From NCBI GenBank assembly GCA_017425345.1, contig JAFOML010000056.1:1-42983 (forward strand): 42,983 nt of DNA, in the 5' to 3' direction. This document shows, in pieces, positions 17,135-24,615 of the stretch (within the stretch, counting starts at the first letter, position 1; each line of letters opens with the position of its first letter). The stretch is from Eubacterium sp. (GTDB lineage Bacteria > Bacillota_A > Clostridia > Peptostreptococcales > Anaerovoracaceae). The position numbers and the translations under genes are program-made. The notes beneath the pieces were generated by a model, which saw nothing but the letters and a program-made list of their open reading frames with translations, made no database searches and had not been told where the DNA came from.

Positions 17135-17164
17135 TTGACAACGCCCTGCCGGATACGTTAGAAT
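17135..17164 (+). promoter_or_regulatory. Sigma-A promoter of rluB
   Basis: TTGACA (17135-17140), an 18-base spacer and TAGAAT (17159-17164), about 25 bases upstream of the rluB ATG. Confidence 0.65.
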
Positions 17165-17189
17165 CCTATGGAATATAGGAGAAACGAAA

Positions 17190-17900
17190 ATGAGAATCAA
17201 TAAATACATTGCCCAGGCCGGAATCGCCAGCAGGCGCGGCGCGGACGAGCTGATCACGAAAGGGAAAGTAAAGGTGAACGGCGCGGTGCTGACCGAACCG
17301 GGCTACGACGTGAAAGACGGCGATCACATCACCGTGAACGGCGAGCCGATCACCGCCTCGGAACAGAAAGTTTACTACATCATGAACAAGCCCACCGGCT
17401 TTATCACCTCCGTCCGTGATGAGCGGGGCAGACGTACCGTTCTGGATCTGATGCCGGATGTGGAGGCCCGCATCTTCCCGGTCGGCAGACTGGACTACAA
17501 CACATCCGGACTGCTCTTTCTGACGAACGACGGAGATCTGGCCTACGGCCTGACCCATCCGAAGCATGAGGTCGGAAAGACCTACCGCGTGCTCGTAGCG
17601 GGGAATATTCCCAAGGCCAAGCTCGCCGTTCTGCGGCACGGCGTCGACATCGGCGGCTTTACCACGTCTCCGGCCAAGGTGGATGTGATCACCTGGAACC
17701 GGCACTCCATGCTCCTTGAGATCACGATCCACGAGGGAAAATACCGGCAGGTCCGCCGCATGTTCGATGCAGTCGGCTATCCGGTTCAGGAGCTTACGCG
17801 TATTTCGGTCGGGAACATCAAGCTCGGTCATTTGAAGATCGGCCAGTACCGCAAACTGTCGCAAGGAGAGATCGACTATCTGAAGAGCATATCCCGCTGA
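17190..17900 (+). CDS. rluB: rRNA pseudouridine synthase, RluB/RsuA family
   Basis: Isomerises a uridine in rRNA to pseudouridine. The 236-residue protein has an N-terminal S4 RNA-binding domain (about 1-60, MRINKYIAQAGIASRRGADE). The catalytic domain has GRLDYNTSGLLFLTNDGDLA with catalytic D102, and the C-terminal motif EGKYRQVRRMFDAVG. Firmicute RluB modifies 23S rRNA helix 80; the exact target here is by homology. A GGAGAA ribosome site precedes the ATG. It is convergent with the scp operon, an arrangement often seen in Firmicutes, where rluB lies near scpAB. Confidence 0.92.
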   Translation: MRINKYIAQAGIASRRGADELITKGKVKVNGAVLTEPGYDVKDGDHITVNGEPITASEQKVYYIMNKPTGFITSVRDERGRRTVLDLMPDVEARIFPVGRLDYNTSGLLFLTNDGDLAYGLTHPKHEVGKTYRVLVAGNIPKAKLAVLRHGVDIGGFTTSPAKVDVITWNRHSMLLEITIHEGKYRQVRRMFDAVGYPVQELTRISVGNIKLGHLKIGQYRKLSQGEIDYLKSISR

Positions 17901-17911
17901 GGACAAACAGG

Positions 17912-17940
17912 AAGCTGTCTCGAAAAAAGAGGCAGCTTTT
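17912..17940 (+). terminator. Intrinsic terminator of rluB
   Basis: AAGCTGTCTC-GAAAAAA-GAGGCAGCTT (one T-G pair) followed by TTTTCG. It shares bases with the opposite-strand terminator at 17923-17953. Confidence 0.65.
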
Positions 17941-17953
17941 CGCTTGCCTCTTT
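17923..17953 (-). terminator. Intrinsic terminator of the mtnA-scp-M14 operon
   Basis: On the minus strand AAAGAGGCA and TGCCTCTTT form a 9-bp stem followed by a run of T. It begins within the stop codon of the M14 peptidase gene. The segment at 17926-17938 is used by both this stem and the convergent rluB stem. Confidence 0.75.
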
Positions 17954-18950
17954 ATCGATACATCTTCGCCAGCATCGCGAACAGATCGCGGTGCTCGTTG
18001 TAGATCTCTGTATACTCCGAGCTCGGTACCGGAATCCCGGATCCGGTCTCAATACAGACATATGGTTTCCGGTACTTTTTAATGATATAGTGCTCAAAAT
18101 CTCCGTGATCATGCTCCGAAGCGCTCTCGTCCACCAGGGTATAACCATTCAGCTTCTTCACGGCATTGGCCAGCGCGACGCACTCCTGCTCATAGCGGTC
18201 GTTCGCGTAGCCCCAGTAAATGATTCTTCCCATGCTGTGGAAACAGACGAATGCCTGAATGTCCGAGCACGTATGGATCGCCCGGCGCACGGCGCGGGTC
18301 TCAGCTTCCGAATAGATCGTGACACCTCCGTAGTACTCATAGGCCGGTTCGTCCGAATACTGCGAATCCCCCGGGCCATCCTTCCAGATGCCCCAATTCC
18401 GGTTGATGTCCACGCCTCGCGCGTTTGCCTGCCAGCTGCCGACACCGCCTTCGATCTCCTCCAGCGCTTTGCGCAGGGACGGATTCCGGATCATCTCTGT
18501 TCCGCCCGTCGCGATCGCAACTCCGTCAGGATTTACCATCGGCATGATCACAAAGCATACCTTGTTAAACAGCGACTTGTAAGATACGCCGTCATAGCTT
18601 CCTTTTTCATAGTTGCGGCAGTAGTACTCCACGCAGTTCATTACCACCTGTCCATTGAGATATTCCCTTGCGTGCATGTCCGCGGTCACAAAGATCTGCT
18701 TGTCCGCATGCCGGTTCCCCAAGTACAGGCAGTATAGATCGCGCTCGTCCAGCGACTGTCCAAACGTCCTGGCGGTAAGGATCTTCGGATACTGTTTCGT
18801 CAGCTGCGCGATATCTTCCTTCATATCTTTATAAGAATACGCGGTATCTGCGCTGTCTACGATCGCGGCGCTGCACAGCATGGTAATACCGCAGGCCATC
18901 CAGATCACGGCAGCCAGAACTCCGGTCAGCACCCATCTCCGATTTCTCAT
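17952..18950 (-). CDS. Secreted M14 family zinc carboxypeptidase
   Basis: A 332-residue protein with a signal peptide or anchor at about residues 7-29 (hydrophobic, ending in a small-residue region), then an M14 peptidase domain. Zinc ligands are H93 and E96 (DMHAREYLNG) and H238 (FVCFHSMG). The substrate-binding segment is DINRNW at 181-186 and the catalytic glutamate is E301 (CIETGSG). These match the four key residues of carboxypeptidase A-type enzymes. It probably trims peptides outside the membrane, either nutrient or peptidoglycan peptides. The start overlaps the CpXC gene by 4 bases (ATGA), making it the last gene of the scp operon. Confidence 0.85.
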   Translation of the reverse strand: MRNRRWVLTGVLAAVIWMACGITMLCSAAIVDSADTAYSYKDMKEDIAQLTKQYPKILTARTFGQSLDERDLYCLYLGNRHADKQIFVTADMHAREYLNGQVVMNCVEYYCRNYEKGSYDGVSYKSLFNKVCFVIMPMVNPDGVAIATGGTEMIRNPSLRKALEEIEGGVGSWQANARGVDINRNWGIWKDGPGDSQYSDEPAYEYYGGVTIYSEAETRAVRRAIHTCSDIQAFVCFHSMGRIIYWGYANDRYEQECVALANAVKKLNGYTLVDESASEHDHGDFEHYIIKKYRKPYVCIETGSGIPVPSSEYTEIYNEHRDLFAMLAKMYR

Positions 18951-19591
18951 CGTTCAAACCTTTCGCCGATCCATGCCTGATTCACTTCCGCATATTTTCC
19001 CGTCGGCACATCCAAAAATTCCAGATACTGATCTGCAAGTTCCTGATAGAACTCGCGGTCCAGCGGAGCGGTCAGTTTTTCATCATTTCCATTATCAGAC
19101 GGCCAGACGACCAGATATTCTCCTTCTTCATCGAACATGAACAGCAGATCGCCCTCTGCAAGGCCCGGCCAGGCTTCGCTGATCTGATCCCAGATCAGGA
19201 ATTTATACAGCTCGATCAGGCGGTCATCCAGACCCGCCTCGCGGATCAGGATCTTCTCCATCAGTTCCACGCCCGTCGATACAAGGCGCATCTCCGTCTG
19301 CTCGGTCTCATCCTGATCTTTGATCGACAGGCTGTTCATCTGCTGAAGCAGGTCGTCCTCATGCTCCGGCGCCAGATACACCTTCAGATCCCGGTTCCGG
19401 TCGATATACATGATTGGGTACTCCACGACCACCATCGCGCCGTATTCCGGGCAGATATTCATAAAAAAGTCGCCCTCAATGATCCTCGCCTTCAGATCCG
19501 GATCATCGGTCACGTCGCAGAACTCCATCGGGTCCATCCGGAAGCTCTCGCCGCAGCCCGGGCATTCGACATCAAATATTTCCTTCGCCAT
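18947..19591 (-). CDS. CpXC domain protein
   Basis: A 214-residue protein whose N-terminus (FDVECPGCGESFRM, C10 and C13) matches the CpXC family. The second expected CPxC is degenerate: NICPEYGA has only one cysteine. The C-terminal part is acidic, without recognised motifs or membrane segments. It overlaps scpB by 20 bases upstream and the carboxypeptidase gene by 4 bases downstream, so it is translationally coupled to both. Function is unknown. Location between ScpB and a secreted peptidase gives no firm clue. Confidence 0.75.
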   Translation of the reverse strand: MAKEIFDVECPGCGESFRMDPMEFCDVTDDPDLKARIIEGDFFMNICPEYGAMVVVEYPIMYIDRNRDLKVYLAPEHEDDLLQQMNSLSIKDQDETEQTEMRLVSTGVELMEKILIREAGLDDRLIELYKFLIWDQISEAWPGLAEGDLLFMFDEEGEYLVVWPSDNGNDEKLTAPLDREFYQELADQYLEFLDVPTGKYAEVNQAWIGERFER

Positions 19592-20180
19592 TGTCTGTCC
19601 CCATTTCTATCTCTAACTGGCGGGATTCCTCATCCGCCTCGTCTACATCGATTCCAAGGATACCCTCGATATTATCGATCTCCGGCAGCTCCTTCAGCGT
19701 GGAGAACCCGAACTGCTTGAGGAATGTGTCCGTGGTCCGGTACAGGATCGGCCGTCCGACCGCATCGGACCTGCCCGCATCCCACACGAGCTCCTTGCGC
19801 ATCAGGCCTTCGATCACGCGGTCGCTCTTGATGCCGCGGATCGAATCGATCTCACCTTTGGTCACCGGCTGTTTGTAAGCGATAATGGCGAGCACCTCGA
19901 GCGCGGCCTGCGACAGTCTCTTGACCTTCACCGGGGTACAAAGTCTACGCACGAACTCCTCATTCTCACCCTTTGTCACATACTGAAACGCATTCCCCAC
20001 GCGGCGGATCTCGATCCCGCGTCCAGCTTCCGCGTACTCCTCCATCAGCTCTTCAAAATAGCTGACCGCCTCTTCTGTTGTGATATCAAAGATTGCCGCC
20101 ACGTCCTTCGCGGGGAGCAGATCTCCCCAGACGAACATCATGGATTCCATGGCGGATTTAATTGTCTTTTTACTCGTCAT
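19572..20180 (-). CDS. scpB: Segregation and condensation protein B
   Basis: Kite-type subunit that binds ScpA and the SMC ATPase to form the chromosome-organising SMC-ScpAB complex. The protein of about 202 residues consists of two winged-helix domains. The core LSQAALEVLAIIAYKQPVTKGEI is the family signature, followed by RGIKSDRVIEGL. The start at 20180 (MTSKKTIKSAMESM) follows AGAGGGG; the longer frame to 20264 lies inside scpA and is not supported. It overlaps scpA by 11 bases. Smc itself is not in the window. Confidence 0.94.
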   Translation of the reverse strand: MTSKKTIKSAMESMMFVWGDLLPAKDVAAIFDITTEEAVSYFEELMEEYAEAGRGIEIRRVGNAFQYVTKGENEEFVRRLCTPVKVKRLSQAALEVLAIIAYKQPVTKGEIDSIRGIKSDRVIEGLMRKELVWDAGRSDAVGRPILYRTTDTFLKQFGFSTLKELPEIDNIEGILGIDVDEADEESRQLEIEMGTDNGEGNI

Positions 20181-20964
20181 TTCGAATCCCCTCTTCTGCT
20201 TCCGCGATATCCCGGCTTCCGGCCGTGACCATGATGTTTCCGTACAGCTTCTCCTGGGTCGCATCCAGGAACTTCTCTCTCATGAGCTGCAGCAGCGATA
20301 CGAAAGAGACGACGATATCATACCGGTCTTTCTGATTCGGAATGAACTCCCGGAAGTCGATCCCGTGCCGGCGCAGCTCTTCGGATCCTCCGGCAGCCGC
20401 AAACACTCTGCAGATGTGGCGCATACGGTTTTCCATGGTCTCGCGTTCGCGTTCCACCATGGAATAATGCCGTCTCGTCTCATCGATCTTCTGTTTCCGA
20501 TAGAGGAACTGGCGGAAGCTCTCTGCGAACTCATCAATTCCAAGTCTGAGATACTCGTCCGGATTTTCGAGGTATACGGAGATATCCTCCTGCGGTTTCT
20601 CCCATACGCCGCTCATGCGATCTTCGCGTTCCTGCAGCATTTCAGCGGCGGCCTTGCATTTCTTATACTCTACCAGGCGGGCAGCCAGCGCGCTCCTCGG
20701 ATCCTCGACCTCCCCGAACTCCCCGTCGGCGACGGGCTGGGGCAGCATCATCCGCGATTTGATCTGGATCAGTTCTGCTGCGAGCACCATAAATTCCGAG
20801 GAGACGTTAACGTTCGCCCGCTGCATCTCCCCGATATAGTCCAGATATTGACTTGTGATCTCCGATACCTGTATATCATAGATGCTCATCTGCGCATTCT
20901 CGATCAGATATACCAGAAGGTCAAACGGACCTTCGAATACCGGAAGCTTCACTTTATAACTCAT
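20170..20964 (-). CDS. scpA: Segregation and condensation protein A
   Basis: Kleisin subunit of the SMC-ScpAB condensin. The 264-residue protein begins MSYKVKLPVFEGPFDLLVYL, the strongly conserved N-terminal helix region that binds the SMC neck. Also present is EFMVLAAELIQIKSRMMLP at about 58-76. The C-terminal winged helix that binds the SMC head ends near residue 255. The ATG overlaps the EamA stop codon by 4 bases. It belongs to the tightly overlapping chain mtnA-EamA-scpA-scpB-CpXC-M14. Confidence 0.94.
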   Translation of the reverse strand: MSYKVKLPVFEGPFDLLVYLIENAQMSIYDIQVSEITSQYLDYIGEMQRANVNVSSEFMVLAAELIQIKSRMMLPQPVADGEFGEVEDPRSALAARLVEYKKCKAAAEMLQEREDRMSGVWEKPQEDISVYLENPDEYLRLGIDEFAESFRQFLYRKQKIDETRRHYSMVERERETMENRMRHICRVFAAAGGSEELRRHGIDFREFIPNQKDRYDIVVSFVSLLQLMREKFLDATQEKLYGNIMVTAGSRDIAEAEEGIRNDE

Positions 20965-21902
20965 TCTTTATGCTCCAGTTTATCGATGGAATAGGAAGGC
21001 TCCTTCTCTTTCTTCTCCTCAATACCGGTATAGTAATTGTAGTACAAAAGTCCGATCACGACGATCACGGCTCCGAGCACTTCCCAGGAGGTCGGAATCT
21101 GCCGCAGGAAGATCAGACTGAGAATGATGGCAAATACCGCTTCCCCGGATTCCCACGCGGATACGTAAAGAGAATCCACATACCCGAAGCAGAGGTTGAA
21201 TACCGCGTGCGCGCCGATCTGGCAGACCAGCGTCAGCGCGATCAGCAGCAGGTAGTCCTTGACCGGGTACCCCAGCACCGGCGTCTTCGTCGCGAAGATG
21301 CCGATGGTAAAGCAGATCCATGTGGACAGGAAGCAGAGAAATACATAGGTCGGTCCCGGCACATTCTTCCGCACCTCACTGCCGACCAGGAAGTACAGTC
21401 CCATAAACATGGCCGTCAGGAACGCCAGGACGTCTCCCTGAAAACTGCCTGCAGACAGCTGCGCCTTATCCATGCCGGCGACCATCATGCCGCCAAGCAG
21501 GGCGAGCACGATGCCCATGATTGGACGTCTGCCCACATGTCTTTTAAATACGAATATCGTTACGATCAGCACGATCAGCGGATGAAGCGCCGCGAGCGAT
21601 ACTGCGCTCGCGATATTTGTCATCTTGACCGCGTTATACCAGGTAAAAAAGTGTCCGAACAGGAACGCGCCGGCGATAAAGCTCCAGATCAGGTCTTTCC
21701 GCGAGATCGCCTTCAGCTCATCCCGCCTCGTCAGCAGGACCGGGATAGCGAAAAACGGCACGCCCATCGTCAGGCGCCAGAATCCGATCGCCATCGAAGG
21801 CGCTGTGATCGCTACTCCGAAGATACCGGAGGACGATCCTGCCACGACGGCCAGAACGACGATGATTTTTACATATTTCTCAATAAAGCTCTTATTTTCC
21901 AT
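20961..21902 (-). CDS. EamA/DMT-family transporter
   Basis: An integral membrane protein of about 313 residues with some ten hydrophobic segments arranged as two EamA repeats (for example SLAALHPLIVLIVTIFVFKRH in the first and ESGEAVFAIILSLIFLRQIPTSWEVLGAVIVVIG in the second). DMT permeases export or import small metabolites; the substrate cannot be told from sequence. The start at 21902 (MENKSFIEKY) overlaps the 3' end of mtnA by 11 bases, with GGAG nearby. The C-terminus is a charged cytosolic tail. Tight coupling to mtnA raises the possibility that it moves a methylthioribose-related or other salvage compound (inference). Confidence 0.85.
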   Translation of the reverse strand: MENKSFIEKYVKIIVVLAVVAGSSSGIFGVAITAPSMAIGFWRLTMGVPFFAIPVLLTRRDELKAISRKDLIWSFIAGAFLFGHFFTWYNAVKMTNIASAVSLAALHPLIVLIVTIFVFKRHVGRRPIMGIVLALLGGMMVAGMDKAQLSAGSFQGDVLAFLTAMFMGLYFLVGSEVRKNVPGPTYVFLCFLSTWICFTIGIFATKTPVLGYPVKDYLLLIALTLVCQIGAHAVFNLCFGYVDSLYVSAWESGEAVFAIILSLIFLRQIPTSWEVLGAVIVVIGLLYYNYYTGIEEKKEKEPSYSIDKLEHKE

Positions 21903-22953
21903 TCTCCACTTCCATGATCTTCCGCAGATTCTCTTCATACGGCGGATACACGATGCCTTTTTCTGTTATGACTGCGGTAATATATTGGTTTGAGGTGATA
22001 TCAAAGGACGGATTGTATGTCCGGATCCCCCGCGGGGCCATCGGCTCCTTGTACCACATCTTATAAATCTCGTTCCCTTCCCGAAGTTCGATCGGAATAT
22101 CATCGCCCGTCGGCGTGCTCAGATCAATCGTCGAGGTCGGCACGAACATGTAAAACGGAATGCCATATTCATGCGCAAGGATCGCAACGGCGCTCGTTCC
22201 GATCTTGTTGGCTCCGTCTCCGTTTGCCGCCATGCGGTCGCATCCGACCAGAACCGCGTTGATCCAGCCGTTCTTCATGACGATCGACGCCATGTTATCA
22301 CAGATCAGCGTCACGTCGACGCCGGCTTCCGAAAGCTCCCAGGCGGTCAGACGCGCGCCCTGAAGCAGAGGTCTCGTCTCATCCACGAAGACCCGGAACT
22401 TGTAATCCTTCTCCTGCCCCAGATAAATGGGAGACAGACTCGTTCCGTACTTGGCAGTCGCAAGCGTTCCCGCGTTGCAGTGCGTCAGAAGTCCCATGCC
22501 GGGTTCCAGAAGGCTGAGTCCGTATTTCCCCATGGAAAGACAGGCCTGCTCGTCCTCCTTGCGGATCTTCTCCGCTTCCTCAAACAGAACGCTCTTCGCC
22601 GATGCCACGCTTCCGCGGTACCCTTCGATGCTGGAGAGCATCCGGTTCAGCGCCCAGGACAGATTGACTGCCGTCGGCCGCGCCTTATCGATGTAAGCCG
22701 CGACTGCAGCTGCTTCTTCATAGAACGCGTCCATCGATTTAGCTCCGGACTCCCGGAGGGACACATACAGGCCATAAGCCGCTGCCACGCCGATCGCCGG
22801 GGCTCCGCGCACCCGCAGTTTCTTAATTGCTACGAAAATATCTTCCTTTGACTGGATCGTAAGATATTTCTGCTCATTCGGCAGCCTTGTCTGATCCAGA
22901 ATCAGTAAATTACCGTTTACATACTTGACCGGAACGATCATATCCAAATTCAT
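21892..22953 (-). CDS. mtnA: Methylthioribose-1-phosphate isomerase
   Basis: Converts 5-methylthioribose-1-phosphate to methylthioribulose-1-phosphate in methionine salvage. The 353-residue protein shows the family motifs RGAPAIG at 49-55, THCNAGTLATAKYGT with catalytic C159, GCDRMAANGD with catalytic D239, and NKIGT. These residues separate it from eIF2B regulatory subunits. AGGAGAGG precedes the ATG at 22953. No other methionine salvage gene (mtnK, mtnP, aldolase or dehydratase) is nearby. In anaerobes lacking the oxygen-dependent steps the enzyme can serve 5-deoxypentose salvage shunts (established for some bacteria), so its role here is open. Confidence 0.92.
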   Translation of the reverse strand: MNLDMIVPVKYVNGNLLILDQTRLPNEQKYLTIQSKEDIFVAIKKLRVRGAPAIGVAAAYGLYVSLRESGAKSMDAFYEEAAAVAAYIDKARPTAVNLSWALNRMLSSIEGYRGSVASAKSVLFEEAEKIRKEDEQACLSMGKYGLSLLEPGMGLLTHCNAGTLATAKYGTSLSPIYLGQEKDYKFRVFVDETRPLLQGARLTAWELSEAGVDVTLICDNMASIVMKNGWINAVLVGCDRMAANGDGANKIGTSAVAILAHEYGIPFYMFVPTSTIDLSTPTGDDIPIELREGNEIYKMWYKEPMAPRGIRTYNPSFDITSNQYITAVITEKGIVYPPYEENLRKIMEVENGK

Positions 22954-22976
22954 TAGCCTCTCCTGATTTCAAAGAT

Positions 22977-23001
22977 TTGCGGCAGGCAGCGCCTGCCGCA
23001 A
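22977..23001. repeat. Intergenic palindrome upstream of mtnA
   Basis: A perfect 11-bp stem, TTGCGGCAGGC and GCCTGCCGCAA, around AGC, in the 84-base gap between phzF and mtnA. No T-run follows. It contains the 13-mer GGCAGGCAGCGCC that also occurs at 13080-13092. Confidence 0.6.
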
Positions 23002-23037
23002 CTATTGATTATATCATTCCGTCCTGCGAGAATCAAC

Positions 23038-23913
23038 CTATCCGATGTGAATCTCTCCTTCTGCCAGCATGACCGCGCTTCCGCCGACCGTGATCTGACA
23101 GCCGTCTGATGCGTCGAGGTTCGCCAGGATGCGGGACGGCCGGTCCATCGCCTCGCCCTGAATGTAGACACAGGAGGCCTTTTCTCCGATCACACCGTTC
23201 AGGTAGAAGTAATAGGTCAGCGCGCCGCTGGAAGTTCCGGTCGCAGCTTCCTCATCGATATCATAGAGCGGCGCAAAGTTTCTCGTGTGAGCGGTTGCGC
23301 CCTCCTCGGCATCCAGCGTGAATGCATGCACGCCGGTCACCTGATAGCGCTCAGACAGCGCGGACAAAGCCTTCATATCCGGCTCCAGAGCATTCAGATC
23401 TTCCTGCGTCGCAAGCGGCATCATGATATCCGGAAGTCCGGTCGAGATCAGCTTGGGCAGCAGTCTGATCTTCTCCGGGTCATATTTGCTTCCCATGATC
23501 TCGTACAGCTCTTCAAGCGCTGCCGGATCATCGATTGTTGCGATATCCTGCGCTTCTGCCATCTCCATCATGACGAATCCATCACCGACTTCGATTTTCA
23601 GATCCCCTGCCAGTGTGTGATTGACGCAGACATCGCCGGCCTTGATCAGGCCGATCTGCTGCAGTGCAGAGAACGTTCCGATCGTAGCATGACCGCACAG
23701 GTCGACTTCCGCTGCAGGAGTGAAATAACGGACATTGAACTCCTTCGGTCCGAGCTGTTTTACAAAGGCCGTTTCGGAATACCGCAGCTCCGCAGCGGTC
23801 TTTACCATGATCTCATCTGCAGGAAAATCCCCGCCTTCCGGGAGCAGTACCACGCCCGCCGGGTTGCCGCCAAACAGTGTTTCTGTAAACGCATCTACAA
23901 TATAAAATTTCAT
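23038..23913 (-). CDS. PhzF-family isomerase-like protein
   Basis: A 291-residue protein of the PhzF fold (two diaminopimelate-epimerase-like halves). Signature segments are VDAFTETLFGGNPAGV at 7-22, LRYSETAF with the catalytic-type E47, and DLCGHATIGTF near 75-85. Many PhzF homologues outside phenazine clusters are uncharacterised isomerases or epimerases, and no phenazine genes are present here. The ATG at 23913 is chosen because AGGAGGG lies just upstream; the longer frame to 23934 has no ribosome site. It has its own promoter (23953-23981) divergent from the non-coding RNA. Confidence 0.85.
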   Translation of the reverse strand: MKFYIVDAFTETLFGGNPAGVVLLPEGGDFPADEIMVKTAAELRYSETAFVKQLGPKEFNVRYFTPAAEVDLCGHATIGTFSALQQIGLIKAGDVCVNHTLAGDLKIEVGDGFVMMEMAEAQDIATIDDPAALEELYEIMGSKYDPEKIRLLPKLISTGLPDIMMPLATQEDLNALEPDMKALSALSERYQVTGVHAFTLDAEEGATAHTRNFAPLYDIDEEAATGTSSGALTYYFYLNGVIGEKASCVYIQGEAMDRPSRILANLDASDGCQITVGGSAVMLAEGEIHIG

Positions 23914-23952
23914 ATACCACCCTCCTGTCGTCATCGGTTTTTCCTATTAATC

Positions 23953-23981
23953 ATTTTAATGATATCGCAAGGCGCGGTCAA
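23953..23981 (-). promoter_or_regulatory. Sigma-A promoter of phzF
   Basis: On the minus strand TTGACC (23981-23976), a 17-base spacer and TAAAAT (23958-23953), about 40 bases before the ATG. Confidence 0.65.
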
Positions 23982-24028
23982 TAGAAAGCAAGGAGGTGCA
24001 GAATCTTCAGAATATATTGTATTTTGCC

Positions 24029-24056
24029 TTGACTTAAAGAGATAAAATGCTATAAT
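24029..24056 (+). promoter_or_regulatory. Strong sigma-A promoter of the non-coding RNA
   Basis: TTGACT (24029-24034), a 16-base spacer and a perfect TATAAT (24051-24056). The predicted start is about 24062. No ribosome site plus reading frame follows, consistent with a stable RNA transcript. Confidence 0.8.
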
Positions 24057-24061
24057 AACTG

Positions 24062-24409
24062 TACAAAGAAAAAAACAAGCGGGCGCGGAAGAAGTGGCGC
24101 CCGGAGAATAAGCCATACCGCGGGAAAGTATGGTGGAAGAAAGAGGGTGAGACCGAAGGAAGTGTTTAGTGAAAAAATGAACAGCAAGTGCCGGTCATAG
24201 GATTGGATCTACGTTATCCCGGGAAGGGAAATGAAAGATCTGTGCTGAAGCTGGAAGGTTATGATAATCCGCGAGGCCGTCTGGTACAGGCTCTGGAGAA
24301 AAGGATGGGGATGTAGTCCATCCGGGAGTCAGACAGACGGGGAGTCGAATGAGTGATAACGCAGACGCTTCGGAGTGAACAGAGAAGATGACCGGCACTT
24401 GCTTTTTTT
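24062..24409 (+). ncRNA. Structured non-coding RNA, about 350 nt, family uncertain
   Basis: The transcript runs from a strong promoter to a terminator without a credible reading frame. The 5' part has two hairpins (24081-24086 with 24097-24102; 24113-24118 with 24128-24133). The 3' part is a domain of 219 nt closed by a perfect 15-bp helix (24184-24198 with 24388-24402) whose 3' strand is followed by seven T, so the closing helix doubles as terminator. Nested helices inside are 24212-24218 with 24355-24361, 24277-24283 with 24334-24340, and 24303-24308 with 24318-24323. Size, a terminator-forming closing helix and a free-standing position in Clostridia resemble the raiA motif RNA, but I cannot confirm the consensus from memory. 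It does not match RNase P RNA, tmRNA, 6S RNA or a cobalamin riboswitch. Confidence 0.75.
24388..24409 (+). terminator. Terminator formed by the 3' strand of the RNA closing helix
   Basis: ATGACCGGCACTTGC followed by TTTTTTT. Its pairing partner lies about 190 bases upstream at 24184-24198, so termination depends on closure of the whole RNA domain. The next 175 bases to the PucR gene are AT-rich and show only a TATAAT at 24568-24573. Confidence 0.7.
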
Positions 24410-24567
24410 GTATTTTGAACAAAAAAAGAACAAACAGCAGAGTCCCTCAATCTGCCGTTCATTCCTATGTGTTATTATCTCGTTTTCCTCATCTTCGTCC
24501 TAATCATATAGGAAATTATCTTCGAAATCTACTGCCATATTGTATGGTATTTTTTTATTTTTTATTG

Positions 24568-24573
24568 TATAAT
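24568..24573 (+). promoter_or_regulatory. Probable -10 element of the PucR gene
   Basis: A perfect TATAAT in an AT-rich tract, about 42 bases upstream of the ATG. No good -35 hexamer is visible at 16-18 bases, so activation by a regulator, possibly PucR itself, is plausible. Confidence 0.45.
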
Positions 24574-24615
24574 ATGTAAAATTCATTGAACTTATGCGGA
24601 AAAGGAAATCATCTT

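Noticed and set aside
23985..24116. Short coding frames near the SD-like AAGGAGGTG at about 23990
   Set aside because: No start codon at proper distance opens a frame of useful length; the region is promoter DNA of the non-coding RNA.
24062..24409. Cobalamin riboswitch, RNase P RNA, tmRNA or 6S RNA
   Set aside because: No B12-box-like core and no downstream B12 gene in reach; conserved RNase P and tmRNA termini are absent; the multi-branched interior does not fit 6S RNA.
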